The notes: a model not told the origin generated them from the letters alone. Positions 22,133 through 33,663 are shown, numbered from the stretch's first letter. The stretch: DNA of 64,000 nucleotides from Charina bottae (GCA_023362775.1 JALMGJ010000020.1:806001-870000); one strand, 5' to 3'. Numbers and translations are program-made.

Positions 22133-22475
22133 GATTTATTTATTTATTTATTTATTTATTTTATCCCCACCCATCTCCCCGAATAGGGGACTCTGGGCGG
22201 TTTACAAAATAGAAAAAGTTAAAATCTATACATAAAATTACCATAAAACAATAAATAGAGAGAATAAGTAAAATCCAAAAGATGGTTAAAATCCACTATC
22301 AGGATCAAGGCACTACGGGGCCAGCCACTCCCAGGAGGCACTACCACCTCCGTTGTCCCAGGCAAGGCGGCAGAGCCAGGTCTTAAGAGACTTCCGGAAG
22401 GTCAGGAGTGAGGGGGCCAGCCTCACCTCCGGGGGCAAGATGTTCCATAATGCGGGCGCTATCGCATAGATGATG
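22133..22475 (-). mobile_element. L2/CR1-like LINE 3' end with ORF2 terminus
   Basis: The minus strand reads PALWNILPPEVRLAPS and LLTFRKSLKTWLCRLAW, the conserved ORF2 C-terminus, then UTR, the gagtcccctattcggggaga box and (AAATA)n tail. The two tandem copies suggest insertion of one into the tail of the other. Confidence 0.8.
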
Positions 22476-22479
22476 TTTT

Positions 22480-24600
22480 AATCTTTAAAGCATTGTACAA
22501 CTTATGACTTGTCTACTTGCTAGACTGTTTATTTTGATATGCACCTGTCCAGACACTATTGCCAGCAGGAGAGGCTCTCTTAGAGATGCCCTCACTACTG
22601 AAGTCTATTTGCTGGCATTTGGAGAGGCCTTTCTCCAGTGTTGTTCCAAGCTCTCTGCAATTGCTCTTCAAAGAAGACCCTTGATGTGGCAATGCCATTT
22701 GTATCCGTCTGTGTTCCTGGATTAATCCGGGATATGACTTCTCACATAATACCAAGAGGCTAAGCAACTGAGCTACAGAGCAGGTTCTGAGCCACTGCAA
22801 AAAATTTATTTGAATTTTGTCCCTGGCATTAATCTATTATTTAATAATTGATGATGCAATGATGCATGAATAATTTATTATATGTTGTTAGGGCAGCTAT
22901 TGTCTTGCCAGCTCAGGATCCCACCCATGGCCTATCTTAGGGGATTGCTTTCTGGCTCAATAAAAATGAATGAGAGTGTGCGCTTTGGCATCTGAGCACT
23001 GCTGTGCTGTTGGAACCATGGAGTTCCTCTTCCGTTATTGCCTGCTTTGTGTTGGTGTTTTCTTTTGCCACTCCTGAATGTGTTCAGTCATCCTACTGGT
23101 CCCCACCCCCATCCCATGGCCACCCTTGCATCAGAGAGGTCAAAATAAAAACAGGCATAGTAAACACATGGGGGGGGAAGATTTTGTATGAAAAAGAAGC
23201 AAACAGCAAGGAAAGATTAAGGAATGAGAGCTGAAGATGGAGATAACTATGCAATTAAGAAGAAGACTGAGATCTTGCAAGAATCATAAATGATGATTCC
23301 TGATTGCCAATGCAGACTAGAAGCCATGCATTCTGATCTTATTCAACCATTAGAAAATGAAAAAGAGTTGGAAGAAACTGAAAACTATGAAGATGCCCAA
23401 TCAGTACTGGAATCAATAAAGTTAGAAGCCCTGACTTACTTTTCACTACCTAATGGATAAGCCTCAGCTCTATTATGCATAAAACAATGTGTTGAGAGGA
23501 TGGATATATTCATGTACTTCCCCCCCAAAAAAAATATATAAGAAAATATTATATTCCCAGTTCCAAAAAGCAAAATGGAACAGAGTCAGACTCAAAACAG
23601 CTGTGCTAAGCAATAGACATCCAAAACAAAATAACTGCTGGTTTTTTATTATTCTGATGCCACTAATTTCACAGGGGAAAATACTGTTTCGCAATAGATG
23701 TAGCGGAAGATACATATTCTCCTCCATGTACAAGGCACAGTGTGAGAATTTGCCCTTAATATGTCTCTGTTTGAAGATTCATAATTCATTTGAATCAGTG
23801 GTAGTGGGGTTTAGATGACCTTAGCATATTTAGCTTGAGTAAAAGTTGAGGAGGTTTCTTTTTACGGGATTTTACAGAACCACTTAATTTCACACAAAAT
23901 GTGGTTAAAAGGAAAACAACTTATTTAGTCATAATCTATTTCCTTCTCAAAATGAAAAGTCATTATGGGAGGATTCAGTCTAATGGAAAAATGAGATAAA
24001 AGAATACAGCGGGTGTTTGCTTTAGTCTAAAGTTGGAACCAGTTAAATAATTCAGTGAAATGCAATAAAATGTTGCTATGTTTATATATACAGTACATAA
24101 TAGTGACGCTACTTAGTTTCAAACTATGTTTGATTTCAGTTGATTTTTAGGGTTTGGTTGATTGTTTTTATGGTTTTTATCTTTTATTCTTAACTGCTCA
24201 GTGGATATTGTTAAGCAAACCTGATATACAATAAATAAATTAAATTGTTACTTGCAAGTTAGAAATCCCCCTAATTTGGAAACAGTGACATTTCATTTGG
24301 ATTCTGGTACTTCAGGGAGATTTTTATAGCTTTCCCCCACCTGAAATATAGAGAGTGAAAAGTTGAAGAATGGCACAAAGCCCTGTTGCCATGCTGCGGC
24401 CAGCTGCCCCAGCTCAAAGCCCCAGCCACCCCAGTGCTGCCCCGTGGCCAGCTGCCCCGTTGCCATGCTGTTGTGCAAAGCCCCATTGCCATGGCACAAA
24501 GCCCCGTGGCCGTGCCACAGCCAGCCACCCCAGCACCGTGGCTTGAAGCCCCATTGCCATGGCACAGTAAGAACACAATGATCATGCCGAGGAGGAGGAC
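22480..24600. other. No gene recognised; possible LTR-like piece
   Basis: Mostly unique-looking AT-rich sequence. A stretch near 22884-23090 starts TGTTAGGG and has an AATAAA-like site, faintly LTR-like, but no TSD is seen. 24365-24560 is a GC-rich run of repeated cccattgccatggcacaaag words, a degenerate minisatellite, whose open frames on both strands are repeat artefacts. Confidence 0.5.
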
Positions 24601-24689
24601 AGGGAGAAAGGTCAGCTGGGGGTGGAGGCGGGGTGGCGGCAGCAGGGTGGTGGTTGTAAGTGTGGGCAGGCCTAAATCTTTATCACGTG

Positions 24690-24806
24690 ACTGCAGGGGT
24701 GGTGCAACGGTCGTACTTTGAGGACCAGTTGTAAGTCAATTTTTTCAACAGTTATAACTTTGAATGGTCGCTGAACGAATGGCCATTAAGTGAGGACTAC
24801 CTGTAC
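24690..24806. repeat. Right end of a dispersed GGTAGTCCTC repeat
   Basis: The sequence ends ...gccattaagtgaggactacctgtacag, the inverse of the ggtagtcctcgctta starts at 29402 and 30219. These look like ends of a non-autonomous DNA transposon with imperfect terminal repeats. Confidence 0.5.
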
Positions 24807-24814
24807 AGATTAAA

Positions 24815-25260
24815 AACAGGCACAATACCTAAAAAAGCAAAAAGTAAACATAAGAGGGAGAGCAAACATACCTTAACCAATAAAGACCCAGCACCACAAA
24901 TAGGCACACCCCAATGTATCCCAGAGCTTGAGGGGGAAAATGGTTTTTCAGAGATGTTTTAAAGGCCTGCAGAGTCAGGACAGTCTGAACCAATGGAGGG
25001 ATGCTATTCCAAAGGGCAGGTGCCACAATGGAGAAGGTGCTTCCTAGTTCCCATCAGATTACATTGTGTAACGGATGGGACATGAAGCATGCCAGGTCTG
25101 TCAGATCTTTTGCGGGGGTGAATGTAAAAGAATGATGGGAGAGAGGAGGTCCCTCAGATAGCCAGGCCCTATGCCATGAAGGGCTGTGTAAGAAGTAACC
25201 AGCATCTGGAATTGCACCTGAAACCTGACTGGTAACCAATACAGCTCATGTGACAGAGGT
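24815..25260 (-). mobile_element. L2/CR1-like ORF2 C-terminus and UTR
   Basis: The minus-strand frame at 24829-25026 reads MAPALWNSIPPLVQTVLTLQ then AFKTSLKNHFPPQAL, the ORF2 end also seen at 22133-22475. Upstream minus-strand sequence to about 25250 is more decayed LINE. Confidence 0.65.
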
Positions 25261-25408
25261 GTTCTATGTGTGAATCAATGTGCATGATTGCATTTGTAGT
25301 TTCTGATATCTATGGCTGGTAACTTTTCATGGCTAGTGATTTTTTCATTTAGAGGAATGGCAGTGGGTACAGCCAACAAGCTATAGCAATAAAATTATTC
25401 TAGTAGAG

Positions 25409-25907
25409 CAGGGCTTTCCAAACTTTTGCCATTGGCGACACACCAACGGCTGGCCCACAAAAACCTGGAAGCGCCACGCCGGGCAAAAACCGGAAGTGCC
25501 GGTGGCAGTGCTTCCGGGTTGCCGCTGCTGCTGCCGCTGCCCCTTCAAAAGGGAGGCTCCGGGGACCCCGAAAATGCCCTCGGTTCCGGCAGAGAGGCGA
25601 AAAGCCTCCCCGCACGGGCACGCTGCCGAGCTTTCCGCCGCTCAGCTGATGTGTGGGGAGAATTTCCACCCCAGCCCCCATCAGTTGTGCCAGCAGCGTG
25701 CGCACATGCGTGCGGCGAGGCTTTTTGCCTCCCTGCCGGAACCGAGGGCATTTTCGGGGTCCCTGGAGCCTGCCCTTTTGAAGGGGCAGCCCTGCCGCCG
25801 CGCGGCAACCCAGAAGCACTGCCGGCGCTTCCGGGTTGTCACGCGACACACTTGGGGCCCCCAGGTGACACAGTATTGTGTCGCAACACACAGTTTGGAA
25901 AGCCCTG
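25409..25907. mobile_element. hAT MITE, CAGAGCTTTCC family, copy B (fold-back interior)
   Basis: The 499-bp element has termini CAGGGCTTTCCAAACTTT and acagtttggaaagccctg and a perfect 8-bp TSD tagtagag at 25401-25408 and 25908-25915. The GC-rich interior contains a long inverted repeat: about 25539-25613 pairs with about 25717-25790 (gaaaatgccctcggttccgg against ccggaaccgagggcattttc). The 160-codon open frames on both strands follow from this symmetry and GC content and are not genes. Confidence 0.9.
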
Positions 25908-25989
25908 TAGTAGAGACTGAGTTGCTACCACAATATTACTAGTGTTTGCTGAAGCAATCATAGTTGTTACAGTTGAAGTAGCAAGATAG

Positions 25990-26145
25990 GTTAAAACTAA
26001 TGCCAGTGGTTGCTAAGGTTGTAAAAAGGGTCCCCGATGGGGGAGATGGGTGGTAATATAGAATGAATGAATGAATGAATGAATGAATGAATGAATGAAT
26101 GATAAATAAACAAACAAACAAACAAACAAACAAATAAATAAATTT
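25990..26145 (+). repeat. LINE tail with (GAAT)n and (AAAC)n microsatellites
   Basis: gggagatgggtggtaatata is the plus-strand terminal box of the L2/CR1-like LINE, followed by about ten gaat units and then (aaac)n and (aaat)n. Confidence 0.8.
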
Positions 26146-26322
26146 TAAAAAAAGGCTGGACAACAAGGATAATACCAGACTTTTCTTAGTAGCCTCAGAG
26201 AGAGAATTGAGACTAGTTCAGTCAAATCAGATTTCATAGGGCTTCTTCTCCTGCCCTTCTGCCTCCACCAGCAGCTGCACCAGAGAGGCGCCATCAGTCT
26301 GAATGGGACCTGCAAATATGTA

Positions 26323-26324
<2 letters not shown>

Positions 26325-26377
<53 letters not shown>
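26325..26377. repeat. (TA)n microsatellite
   Basis: About 25 TA units follow tttacata. This is self-complementary DNA. The tyrosine/isoleucine-rich open frame across it is an artefact. Confidence 0.95.
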
Positions 26378-26379
26378 GT

Positions 26380-27730
26380 CTTTTCTTCCATAGAACACAA
26401 GGTAACTTACAGAGACTTTCTGACTAGCCCTGACCAGTTGCAGACCGGCTTAGTTTCAACAAGATTATTATGTGAGGTGTCTTCAAGATCATATGGCTCT
26501 CTCCCCCTCCCCAGTGCGGTCTCCTGCCATGACAGTATCTTGTCTCTACCTTCTACCTGTATTATTATTATTTTGGATATAGAGTCATATATTTTAAATG
26601 ATCATACTTTAAATGTGTTGACATGGTGTATTTTGTGTCAGAACTGCTAGCTCAGTGTCTATGATTCATTCTTCTTTTATGTTGTTCTGACTCACATATC
26701 TGCTCAAAAAAACTTGGGATCCCAGTCTGAATGTACTTCAACAAATGTGCATCAGCAAAAAATGAAACATAGCAACATTTACAATACCACTGAAGTATCC
26801 CTGGGTCCCAACCTTCCTACCTGCTCCAAATCTAGATATGATATTAGAAGACTGTGCCCTTTGACTTTACAGTTAATTCAAGGATGTAGCCAATGAACAG
26901 AGGTCCCCTATAGGCACCCCCAGATGCATTTTAGAGCACTGAACTATGCAGTATCTTGTAAAAGATATACGCAGCAAATTGGGTGACTTGCAAAATAAGA
27001 GAAGCTGTTATGGCTGTTTTGGGTCTGCAGCTCCAAGCCAACTAGCAGAAAGTAAGCCATGAAGAATAAGCATCCATACCACACTAAAATTTCAACTCCT
27101 GATTCAAGGGATTGTTGTACAGGGTCTTTATATCCAAGCTCTGCCACTTTCTATTTCAAAGATTCAGCATGAGAAGAGTTTGGCTCTTATGCTTCTTGCA
27201 CAAAACTAACAGCCTCCAGTCAGTTAAAGAGTAGCTCCCAGTCTTGGCCTCTTTTTCTGGCAAGACCTGCAACCTTTGTTCTTCAAATGCTCCATACTCA
27301 GGAGAGGGCAGGACACAGACTTTGACTTGTTGTGTTTGGCCAAGGAGAAGGCACAAGTGTCTGAAAATCACATGGGCTTCCTAAAGTATTCTAACAGTTC
27401 AAATGCTAGATGCTCAGGAGAGTCCAGGACACAGACTTTGATTTGTGTCCCAAGCTCCACTGGATTCTTAAAGTAACAGCTACAGTGCTCCAGCTCTATG
27501 CAATATATCAACAGGACACCTTCACAATGAGTTTTGCTTACATTAACTGTGTAATTATCTGTCTGCACTGGAAATATTAAGCACCTCTTCCTCCAAAATA
27601 TGCAAAAAGTCAGAGAAAAAAATACATTTTTTTTAAATGGAAGTGGGGTGGATTTTCCCCCTCAACATTTTCTGGTTATTTCCTGTGCACTCTTATCTAC
27701 AGTATTTTTAAAAAATCTGTTTAATTGTGT
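26380..27730. other. No gene; internal partial duplication near 27290-27470
   Basis: At 27296-27330 and 27414-27445 the words ctcaggagag...caggacacagactttgactt recur about 117 bp apart, a diverged direct duplication. Otherwise nothing is recognised. Confidence 0.5.
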
Positions 27731-27732
27731 CT

Positions 27733-27940
27733 GATTCTCAGAGACTGCCTGGACAAGTCCCTGCAGTTTTCTTGGCAAGGTTTTTAGGAAGTGGTTTGCC
27801 CTTGCCTCCTTCCAAAGGCTGAGAGAGAGTGACTGGCCCAAGGCCACCCAGCTGGTTTCGTGCCTAAGGCAGGCCTAGAACTCATGGTCTCACGGTTTCT
27901 AGCCTGGTGCCTTAACCTCTACACCAAACTGGCTCTCAAT
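27733..27940 (-). mobile_element. MIR-like tRNA-SINE
   Basis: The minus-strand head gagccagtttggtgtagagg carries the A box and is followed by a B-box-like segment near agaccatgagttctaggcct, then the core ctgggtggccttgggccagt. Closely related copies lie at 57405 and 60950 in the same orientation. Confidence 0.75.
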
Positions 27941-27948
27941 ATCTACAG

Positions 27949-28203
27949 CAGAGCTTTCCAATCTGCCGCCGTTGGCGACACATCAACGGCGGCGGCGGCG
28001 TGGGGGCACGCGCGGGGGCTGGGGTGCGCACAGAGGTGGCGGCTGCGGTGGCAGCCTCCGCTAAACCGCAGAAGCACTGATGGCACTCCGCTGCCGCCGC
28101 CGCCGTACACCCCCCCACTGCCGCTTCTGGGTTGTGTGGCAACACACCAAACTGTGTGTTGCAACACACTAAAGTGTCACGACACACAGTTTGGAAAGCT
28201 GTG
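27949..28203. mobile_element. hAT MITE, CAGAGCTTTCC family, copy C
   Basis: The 255-bp element runs from CAGAGCTTTCCAATCT to acagtttggaaagctgtg with a perfect 8-bp TSD atctacag at 27941-27948 and 28204-28211. The interior is (GGC)n-rich and TGTGTTGC-rich. Apparent 110-codon frames on both strands are compositional. Confidence 0.9.
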
Positions 28204-28211
28204 ATCTACAG

Positions 28212-29395
28212 TATAGAGTCCACCAATTGCCCATTTGGATTCTTTACTTTAGGGGTTTCCATTGGCTACAGGCTCAAGGTAAATAATCAGAGTTGTTGTT
28301 TATGGGAATTGTTCAGTATAGCAGGTTGGAAAATTGCAGGATGGCACTTGGGGGAACTGAGAATATGGGGGGAGAGGAGTTGCCAGGAGGCAATCATGTG
28401 GTGATAGGCCAATAGCATCAGAACATAACAAAATGGGGAAATGAGCAGAAGAGATAAAGCCCGGAAGGAATAAAGATTAATAAATGATTGTGCACAAATG
28501 TTCATGGATCAGCAGCTGCAGAAGTGCAACTAGAAAGAGAAGAGGGATGTTAGCAGATGCATTTGAGCCTAACTTGCACTGATACATGTTTCCTCCATGT
28601 TGAATGATCACGGTGGCTTTCCTCTCTGCCAATCTTCAGCCAAGTGAAGAAGGACACCCGGTACCAAGAAATAACACATACTGGCTTTCAACAATATATG
28701 GCATTTTAAACCCAAACCAAAGAGGCTGATGTGGGCAGTCACGGGAAGTGGTTTTCTTTCAACAGTCCCTGCACAAGCAAGAAATGGAAGTCATCATGTC
28801 TTGTACGTGGTTTCTGAGGTTATTTAATTAGCATGTTGTTCCTTCATATGGTTTAAGATTCCTACTGACTCCCATAATCCATCATTACGATGTGGAGTGG
28901 TCAGCTCCACTCCTGTTAAGGCATGGCTGGCATTATCAAAAACTAACCTTGTTTTTGTTCATTTTATTTTTGTTTTGTTCATACATAGGTTTCATGTGAC
29001 ACTTGACCCTACTTGTCATATTTGTGATGTGCAAGCTAAAAAGTTGGAAGTGCACAGGCAGATAGCCATGTGCTTTTTTTCCCCACTGGAAAAATATATG
29101 GAAGCAAAACAATGCAGTCGCCAGGATATCCCATCTTTGCATTTTAAGAATCATCACTTAGTAATAACTCATCCTGAAACCAAAGGGATTTACTCTTCTT
29201 CAGGAAAATGTAGTATAAGTTAGCTTGGCTGTCTCACTATGAATTTGGAATTTCATTGAATAAGGTCTCTATCTCTCAATGACTGTGAATTCCCAAATTT
29301 TAGAGAAAATTAGGTGCATTGGTAATTGCATCCATTCGTCTTGTATAAATTCTATTAAGAGCAGCAGCAGCAGCAGCTAGAATGCTTTCAAGGGT
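28212..29395. other. No gene recognised
   Basis: An open frame of 108 codons at 28897-29223 shows no domain, and no splice or promoter context supports it. A (CAG)n-like run lies at 29361-29376. Confidence 0.5.
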
Positions 29396-29401
29396 TCTAT
29401 A

Positions 29402-29812
29402 GGTAGTCCTCGCTTACCAACTCCCTCGTTTAGCAACCATTCAAAGTTACGATGATGTAAAAAGAAAACAGCTTTGTGACCAATCTTTGCATTTACAATT
29501 ATTGCAGTGTCCAACATTCACATGATCCCCATTCAGGCACTTTGCAACTGGAGCACATTCATGACCGTCACAGCGTCCCACGGTCATATGAACACCATTT
29601 GCATGCTTCACAACCAGCTTGCAACAAGCAGAGTTAATGGAGAACACAGAAGTAAAATCCTAAGTCGCAGTCACATGATGTCTCACACAACGACTGAATG
29701 GGAAGTGATGTAAGTCCGTCACAGTCAGATGATTTTCCACTTAGTGGCTGTGGCGTTTAGTGATGTTGTTGGTGATCCCAATTGAGGTTGCTAAGCAAGG
29801 ACTGTATTTCAT
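29402..29812. repeat. Dispersed repeat with GGTAGTCCTC terminal repeats
   Basis: The left end taggtagtcctcgcttacca matches the inverse of the right end ttgctaagcaaggactgta (imperfect inverted repeat of about 20 bp). The interior contains tgcaac/gttgc and gtcaca words and is non-coding. It is probably a non-autonomous DNA transposon. Related ends are at 24690-24806 and from 30219. Confidence 0.55.
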
Positions 29813-30218
29813 CTTTCATCATAATTTCCATTGTGCCATTACCGTTTGGCACAGGAGGAAAGCTTTTATTGGCACCCTTATATTAAAAGATTCACAAAAT
29901 TTAAACGATGAGTTTGGCTTTCAGACCAGCGCACAGCAGATGCAAATACATGAGAAACAACACCTATGTGAAAGAATGTCACCTTGGGAAGGGGAAGGCA
30001 GCAATAAACTGTTAAGGGAAGAGAAAAGACTACTCAGTCCTGAGAAAGTGGAAAGCATGAGAGGGGAAAAAAGCACTCAAAATAACCCTGCCTTGGTTAC
30101 GTTTGTTATAAGACATGGTAGAGGGAAATTCTGACAAGCTTTCAAGATCCTGTCATTCTACCCTACAACAATAAAGAGCATTCCTGGAATCCATGCTGCT
30201 TCTGTTTCTTGACTTTAC

Positions 30219-30590
30219 GGGTAGTCCTTGAGTTACAATGGTAATTGGGACAGAAATTTCCTCACTAAGTTATGTGGTCATAAGCATGACGTCATGTGAC
30301 CCCATCACCCCCCCATCGCTGCTCTTTTGGTCTCCCTGCACAGTGGCACTCCTTGGCGGTGGTGGTGGTGGGGCTGAAGTAGAGGCCTGGGGCCTTCAGC
30401 AGTCTCAGCCAGCCACTCCCAGGCCTCTACTTCAGCCCGTGTTGCAGCCAAGGAGTATTATCGCAAGCCCCGTGCTGCAGCCAGCACCACAGTGCAAAGG
30501 CCCAGCCACCACCCGCTGCCCTGCACTCCGCAGGCCCTGCCGCACACACCTGACTTTCACCATCTTCCTCCTGCTGCTGATTGTTGGAGA
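30219..30590. repeat. Dispersed GGTAGTCCTTGAG repeat, partial
   Basis: The left end gggtagtccttgagttacaa is followed by the gacgtcatgtgacccc segment typical of this family, then a GC-rich stretch with (GGT)n. The right end is not found; it runs into the repeat at 30590-30780. Confidence 0.45.
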
Positions 30591-30780
30591 TTCTGGTAAA
30601 TCCAGCATGCCTCATCAGCATATGGATCAGCTCTAGGATGCAAGCTCTCCATGCTTTTGAGAAAGCTCTTTCTGGCCACTCCCACTTCCTCTCTCTCCTC
30701 CTTGGACCGGGAGCAACCACATGGCTGTGTGCTGCTCCAACCTAGGCCACGGATGGGCCTAGGAGATTTTTTCCCCCTTT
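30590..30780. repeat. Interspersed repeat shared with 17145-17335
   Basis: It shares ordered blocks with 17145-17335, including cactcccacttcctctctct and a closing taggccacggatgggccta. The class is unknown. Confidence 0.45.
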
Positions 30781-31079
30781 CTACACACATCTTTTGCAAC
30801 AAGCAGGGCAAGAGGTATAAAGTTTAGGGAACAGGAAGAAGAAATGGAACATCATTCATCTATCAAAATGCTGTACCTGCAATGAATAAACATAAGGACT
30901 CTTTTGTACTTACTTTTCATATCTGCCATGTCTAAGCGTGCATTTCTTTATGCTTGGGTGGGCTAACGGTGTAAGACTAACCTGGATCTCTCTGATATGC
31001 TCATGGGCTCTGTTTTTAAACAATATTCTTTTTCTGTACACGAACTTTGCAGCTCTGCTCCATTTCAGTAGTTCTAACA

Positions 31080-31424
31080 GACTGCCGAATGGGCTTCACT
31101 GATGAGGCACACCCGGCCTGGCCCTATGCAAAGGCAGCTGCAAAGGCAGCTGCTGGCCATGCCAGGCCTTCTTCCCAAGGCTACTTGCACCGTTCTCAAA
31201 ATAGCACGTGCCATTCTTGTGATGCTTCGGAAGGCTTCTGAGGCCTTCTGAAACCTTGTGAGAAGGCCACACCCACCTTTCTCCAAATTGCGCACACCAT
31301 TCTTGCGAAGCTTTGGAAAGCCTTTGGAAGGCTTCTGAGGCCTTCTGAAACATTGCGAGAATGGCGCACATTATTTGGAGAACAGTGGGTGCGCCGTCTC
31401 GTGATGCTTCAGAAGGCCTCAGAA
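31080..31424. repeat. Tandem repeat of about 110 bp, split by MITE D and L1
   Basis: Units contain ggcttctgaggccttctgaa followed by a cattgcgagaatggcgcaca-type segment and ggaga. At least three partial units occur before the MITE at 31425, and a further piece with ctatttggagaacagcgtgt lies at 32240-32300, beyond the L1 insertion. Open frames on both strands follow the repeat. Confidence 0.65.
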
Positions 31425-31821
31425 CAGGGCTTTCCAAAGTTTTCCCGCAGCGACATACCAACCGCCGTTGGTGTGTCACCACGGGAAAACCCAGAAGTGC
31501 CGCCGTTGCAGCAGCATGCAAAAACCCGGAAGCGCTGCTGCCACTTTCAATTTTTGCACGCCACTGTTGGTGTGTCACCGCGGGAAAACCCGGAAGCGCT
31601 GCCGTTGCGGCAGCGTGCAAAAACCCGGAAGCGCTGCTGCCGCTTTCAGGTTTTGCACGCCGCCATGGCTGCGGCACTTTTGGATTTTTGCGCACTGCCA
31701 TTGGTGTGTCGCTGCGGGAAAACCCGGAAGCGCTGATGGCGCTTCCGGGTTTTGACGCGACACATCTGGGCCCCGCAGGTGACACACTTTTGTGTCGCGA
31801 CACACAGTTTGGAAAGCTCTG
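31425..31821. mobile_element. hAT MITE, CAGAGCTTTCC family, copy D
   Basis: The 397-bp element runs from CAGGGCTTTCCAAAGTTT to acagtttggaaagctctg with a perfect 8-bp TSD cctcagaa at 31417-31424 and 31822-31829. The interior holds repeated ggtgtgtcaccgcgggaaaa and aaaacccggaagcgctg units. The 235-codon minus-strand and 194-codon plus-strand frames run through the repeat and are not genes. Confidence 0.9.
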
Positions 31822-31835
31822 CCTCAGAAGCTTTC

Positions 31836-32234
31836 AGAAGGCTAAATTGACTTCTCTGATCAGAGAAAAGACAATATCTACATTTATTGCTGACTGGAAA
31901 CCCGTTATGGACTTTTTGGGTAAACAGAAAAAAGTGAACTTATGATTTGTGGTTTTGATGATTAGACAGGATAGATTATAGAAAGAAGAGAGTTATGTTG
32001 TAACCATAGAGTAAGAGATAAATTTATAATTGTACTTATAACTGCTGTAAAGAAGATTGGAAGCCACTTCTTTGTATCTTTTTTCTTTCTTTTCTATTTT
32101 TCTTTTTCTTTTTTTCTTTTCTTGCACTTTTAGCTTTCTCTTTGATTTTTTTTTCTTTTCTTTTTCTTTCTTTATATTAGTTTGTATCTTATCTTCCTTT
32201 TTAAAATTTTTAATAAAATTATATTTTTTAAAAA
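31836..32234 (+). mobile_element. L1-like LINE 3' end, 5'-truncated
   Basis: The frame near 31895 reads DWKPVMDFLGKQKKVNL followed by a stop, like an L1 ORF2 end. A 3' UTR with a long pyrimidine run (32080-32180) follows, then AATAAAATTATA and poly(A). The 10-bp TSD agaagctttc is present at 31826-31835 and 32235-32244. Confidence 0.7.
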
Positions 32235-32329
32235 AGAAGCTTTCCAAAGCCTTTCCAAAGCACTGCAAGAACAGCATGTGCTATTTGGAGAACAGCGTGT
32301 GGAAATTTAGAGGAAATTTTTAGGGAAAA

Positions 32330-33055
32330 TTTTGAGAATCAAGGACACAGAGAATGGCCTTGAAGGATAGTGAGAAAATCTATTACCAAGGCAATGGTCA
32401 GATAAGCAGGGCTTGAGCCCATTCCAAGAAATTAACTTGAGAAAATGTCTCAGACAGGCCCCTCCTTTGATTACACAAAGATAAAGTGAGGGATGTGGGA
32501 AGCACATTCAGACTTGCAAGATTCTGTTACTATAGCTGTTACAATAAAAGTAGTCCAGTGTGATGATCCACTCCTTTGATATTAATTTAGAAACTTTTAG
32601 CACAAGCCATGATAGGATATGAAAAAGTTCTTTTATTAATACAAGTGAATAGAATCGATGCAAAGAGCAGATTGAGCAAAAGCGCGCGCAATCACAAATT
32701 TAAACATGCCAGGTTTCATCTACTCCAACCCCTTCTGAGTCAATTCCCATAGCTCTAAACTGCCAGCCTTTTGATGATCCCAGCTGAATGACCTTGGTGT
32801 CTGGTTCCCATCTCCCCTCCTTTACATTCCAACGCCTGCATACCATGCCTATCTCTAACAGCCCTTCTACTATTCTGCAAGCATGCTAATTAATTTCTGC
32901 CCATCTATCTACTAACTACACACCCCATCTATCTGCTAACTACAAACCCCATCTATCTAATAACTACAAACCCCATCTATCTCTGGCAGGATGGCATCCT
33001 GACATCCAGACTTTTAGGGTTTGGTTTCTTAGTCTGGTTTACCCTATAGGGCTGT
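32330..33055 (+). repeat. LTR-like repeat interrupted by LTR family 1
   Basis: caaggcaatggtcagataag...acaataaaagtagtccag, then after the inserted LTR acttttagggtt...gtctggttta...ggctgtcag, follows the same order as 36090-36351. An AATAAA-like site precedes the end. This could be an older LTR family. The boundaries are not defined. Confidence 0.4.
32559..33004 (-). mobile_element. Solo LTR, family 1, second copy
   Basis: The 446-bp unit begins TGTGATGATCC and ends CATCCTGACA with a perfect 5-bp TSD tccag at 32554-32558 and 33005-33009. It is longer than the 391-bp copy at 15891 partly because the ctaactacaaaccccatcta unit is repeated about three times near 32930-32980. Confidence 0.85.
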
Positions 33056-33249
33056 CAGATTCCATCTGTAATTGTTTCAGGACAATTTGCATTCAGCGCC
33101 TCTTCTCCCCCCCCCCCCACAATCTCACATTTGCTTCTGCCCTACCACAGAATCCTACTTCAAGGAGAGGGGAATAAGAAAGGAAAAATTGTGTTGACAG
33201 GAAAATGGCAAGTTAGTTTTCAAAGTTAGGATCTTTATGGACAGATTGT

Positions 33250-33480
33250 TTAATTATAGCTCTAACACAGAACTGGGCTACATTGTCCAAAATCCCCGCC
33301 TCCTGGTCAGCTAGCAAGAGACTAAGGTAATCAGCCTCCCGCCTGCCTATTGTATTATACATGGGGAAGTATACATATCACATAGATTTCTATAGAAAAG
33401 GCAACGCAGTAACACATGACCCACAGTTTCAATTTCCCCCTCACCGCAAGGACAGACTTGCAGATATGTAACAGGTATGT
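33250..33480 (-). pseudogene. CR1/L2-like LINE ORF2 zinc-finger C-terminus
   Basis: The minus strand from about 33450 reads VCPCGEGEIETVGHVLLRCL then FYRNLCDMYTSPCI, and further on LSLLLADQEAG. The CxC...H...C pattern is the C-terminal finger also found intact in the LINE at 42563-43745 (RLCPCDSREVETTDHVLLHC). It is a short decayed fragment. Confidence 0.6.
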
Positions 33481-33663
33481 ACAGGTGTATCTGGCTGTGG
33501 TGCTACAGAAATCCAATGGGTTTCTGTAGCAGCACAGATGGACTGCTTAAAGAAATATGTCTTGTCATGGAGGTTGTTAGTTTGGTTGTCAGCTCCACTG
33601 AATGCATACTTGAGAGAGACTTTTCAGGATGAGGGTTTTTTCCTGTGGCAATGGCTTACAGGC

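Noticed and set aside
22884..23090. Solo LTR starting TGTTAGGG
   Set aside because: An AATAAA-like site is present but no matching CA end or TSD could be found.
24271..24721. Frames of 90-111 codons around a GC-rich stretch
   Set aside because: The stretch is a degenerate repeat of ttgccatggcacaaagcccc units; frames exist on both strands and have no motif.
25400..25920. Overlapping frames of about 160 codons on both strands
   Set aside because: They lie wholly within MITE copy B and arise from its GC-rich inverted repeat; no domain, no intron context.
31096..31945. 235-codon minus-strand and 194-codon plus-strand frames
   Set aside because: Both run through tandem repeats and MITE copy D; the residues are periodic repeat translations.
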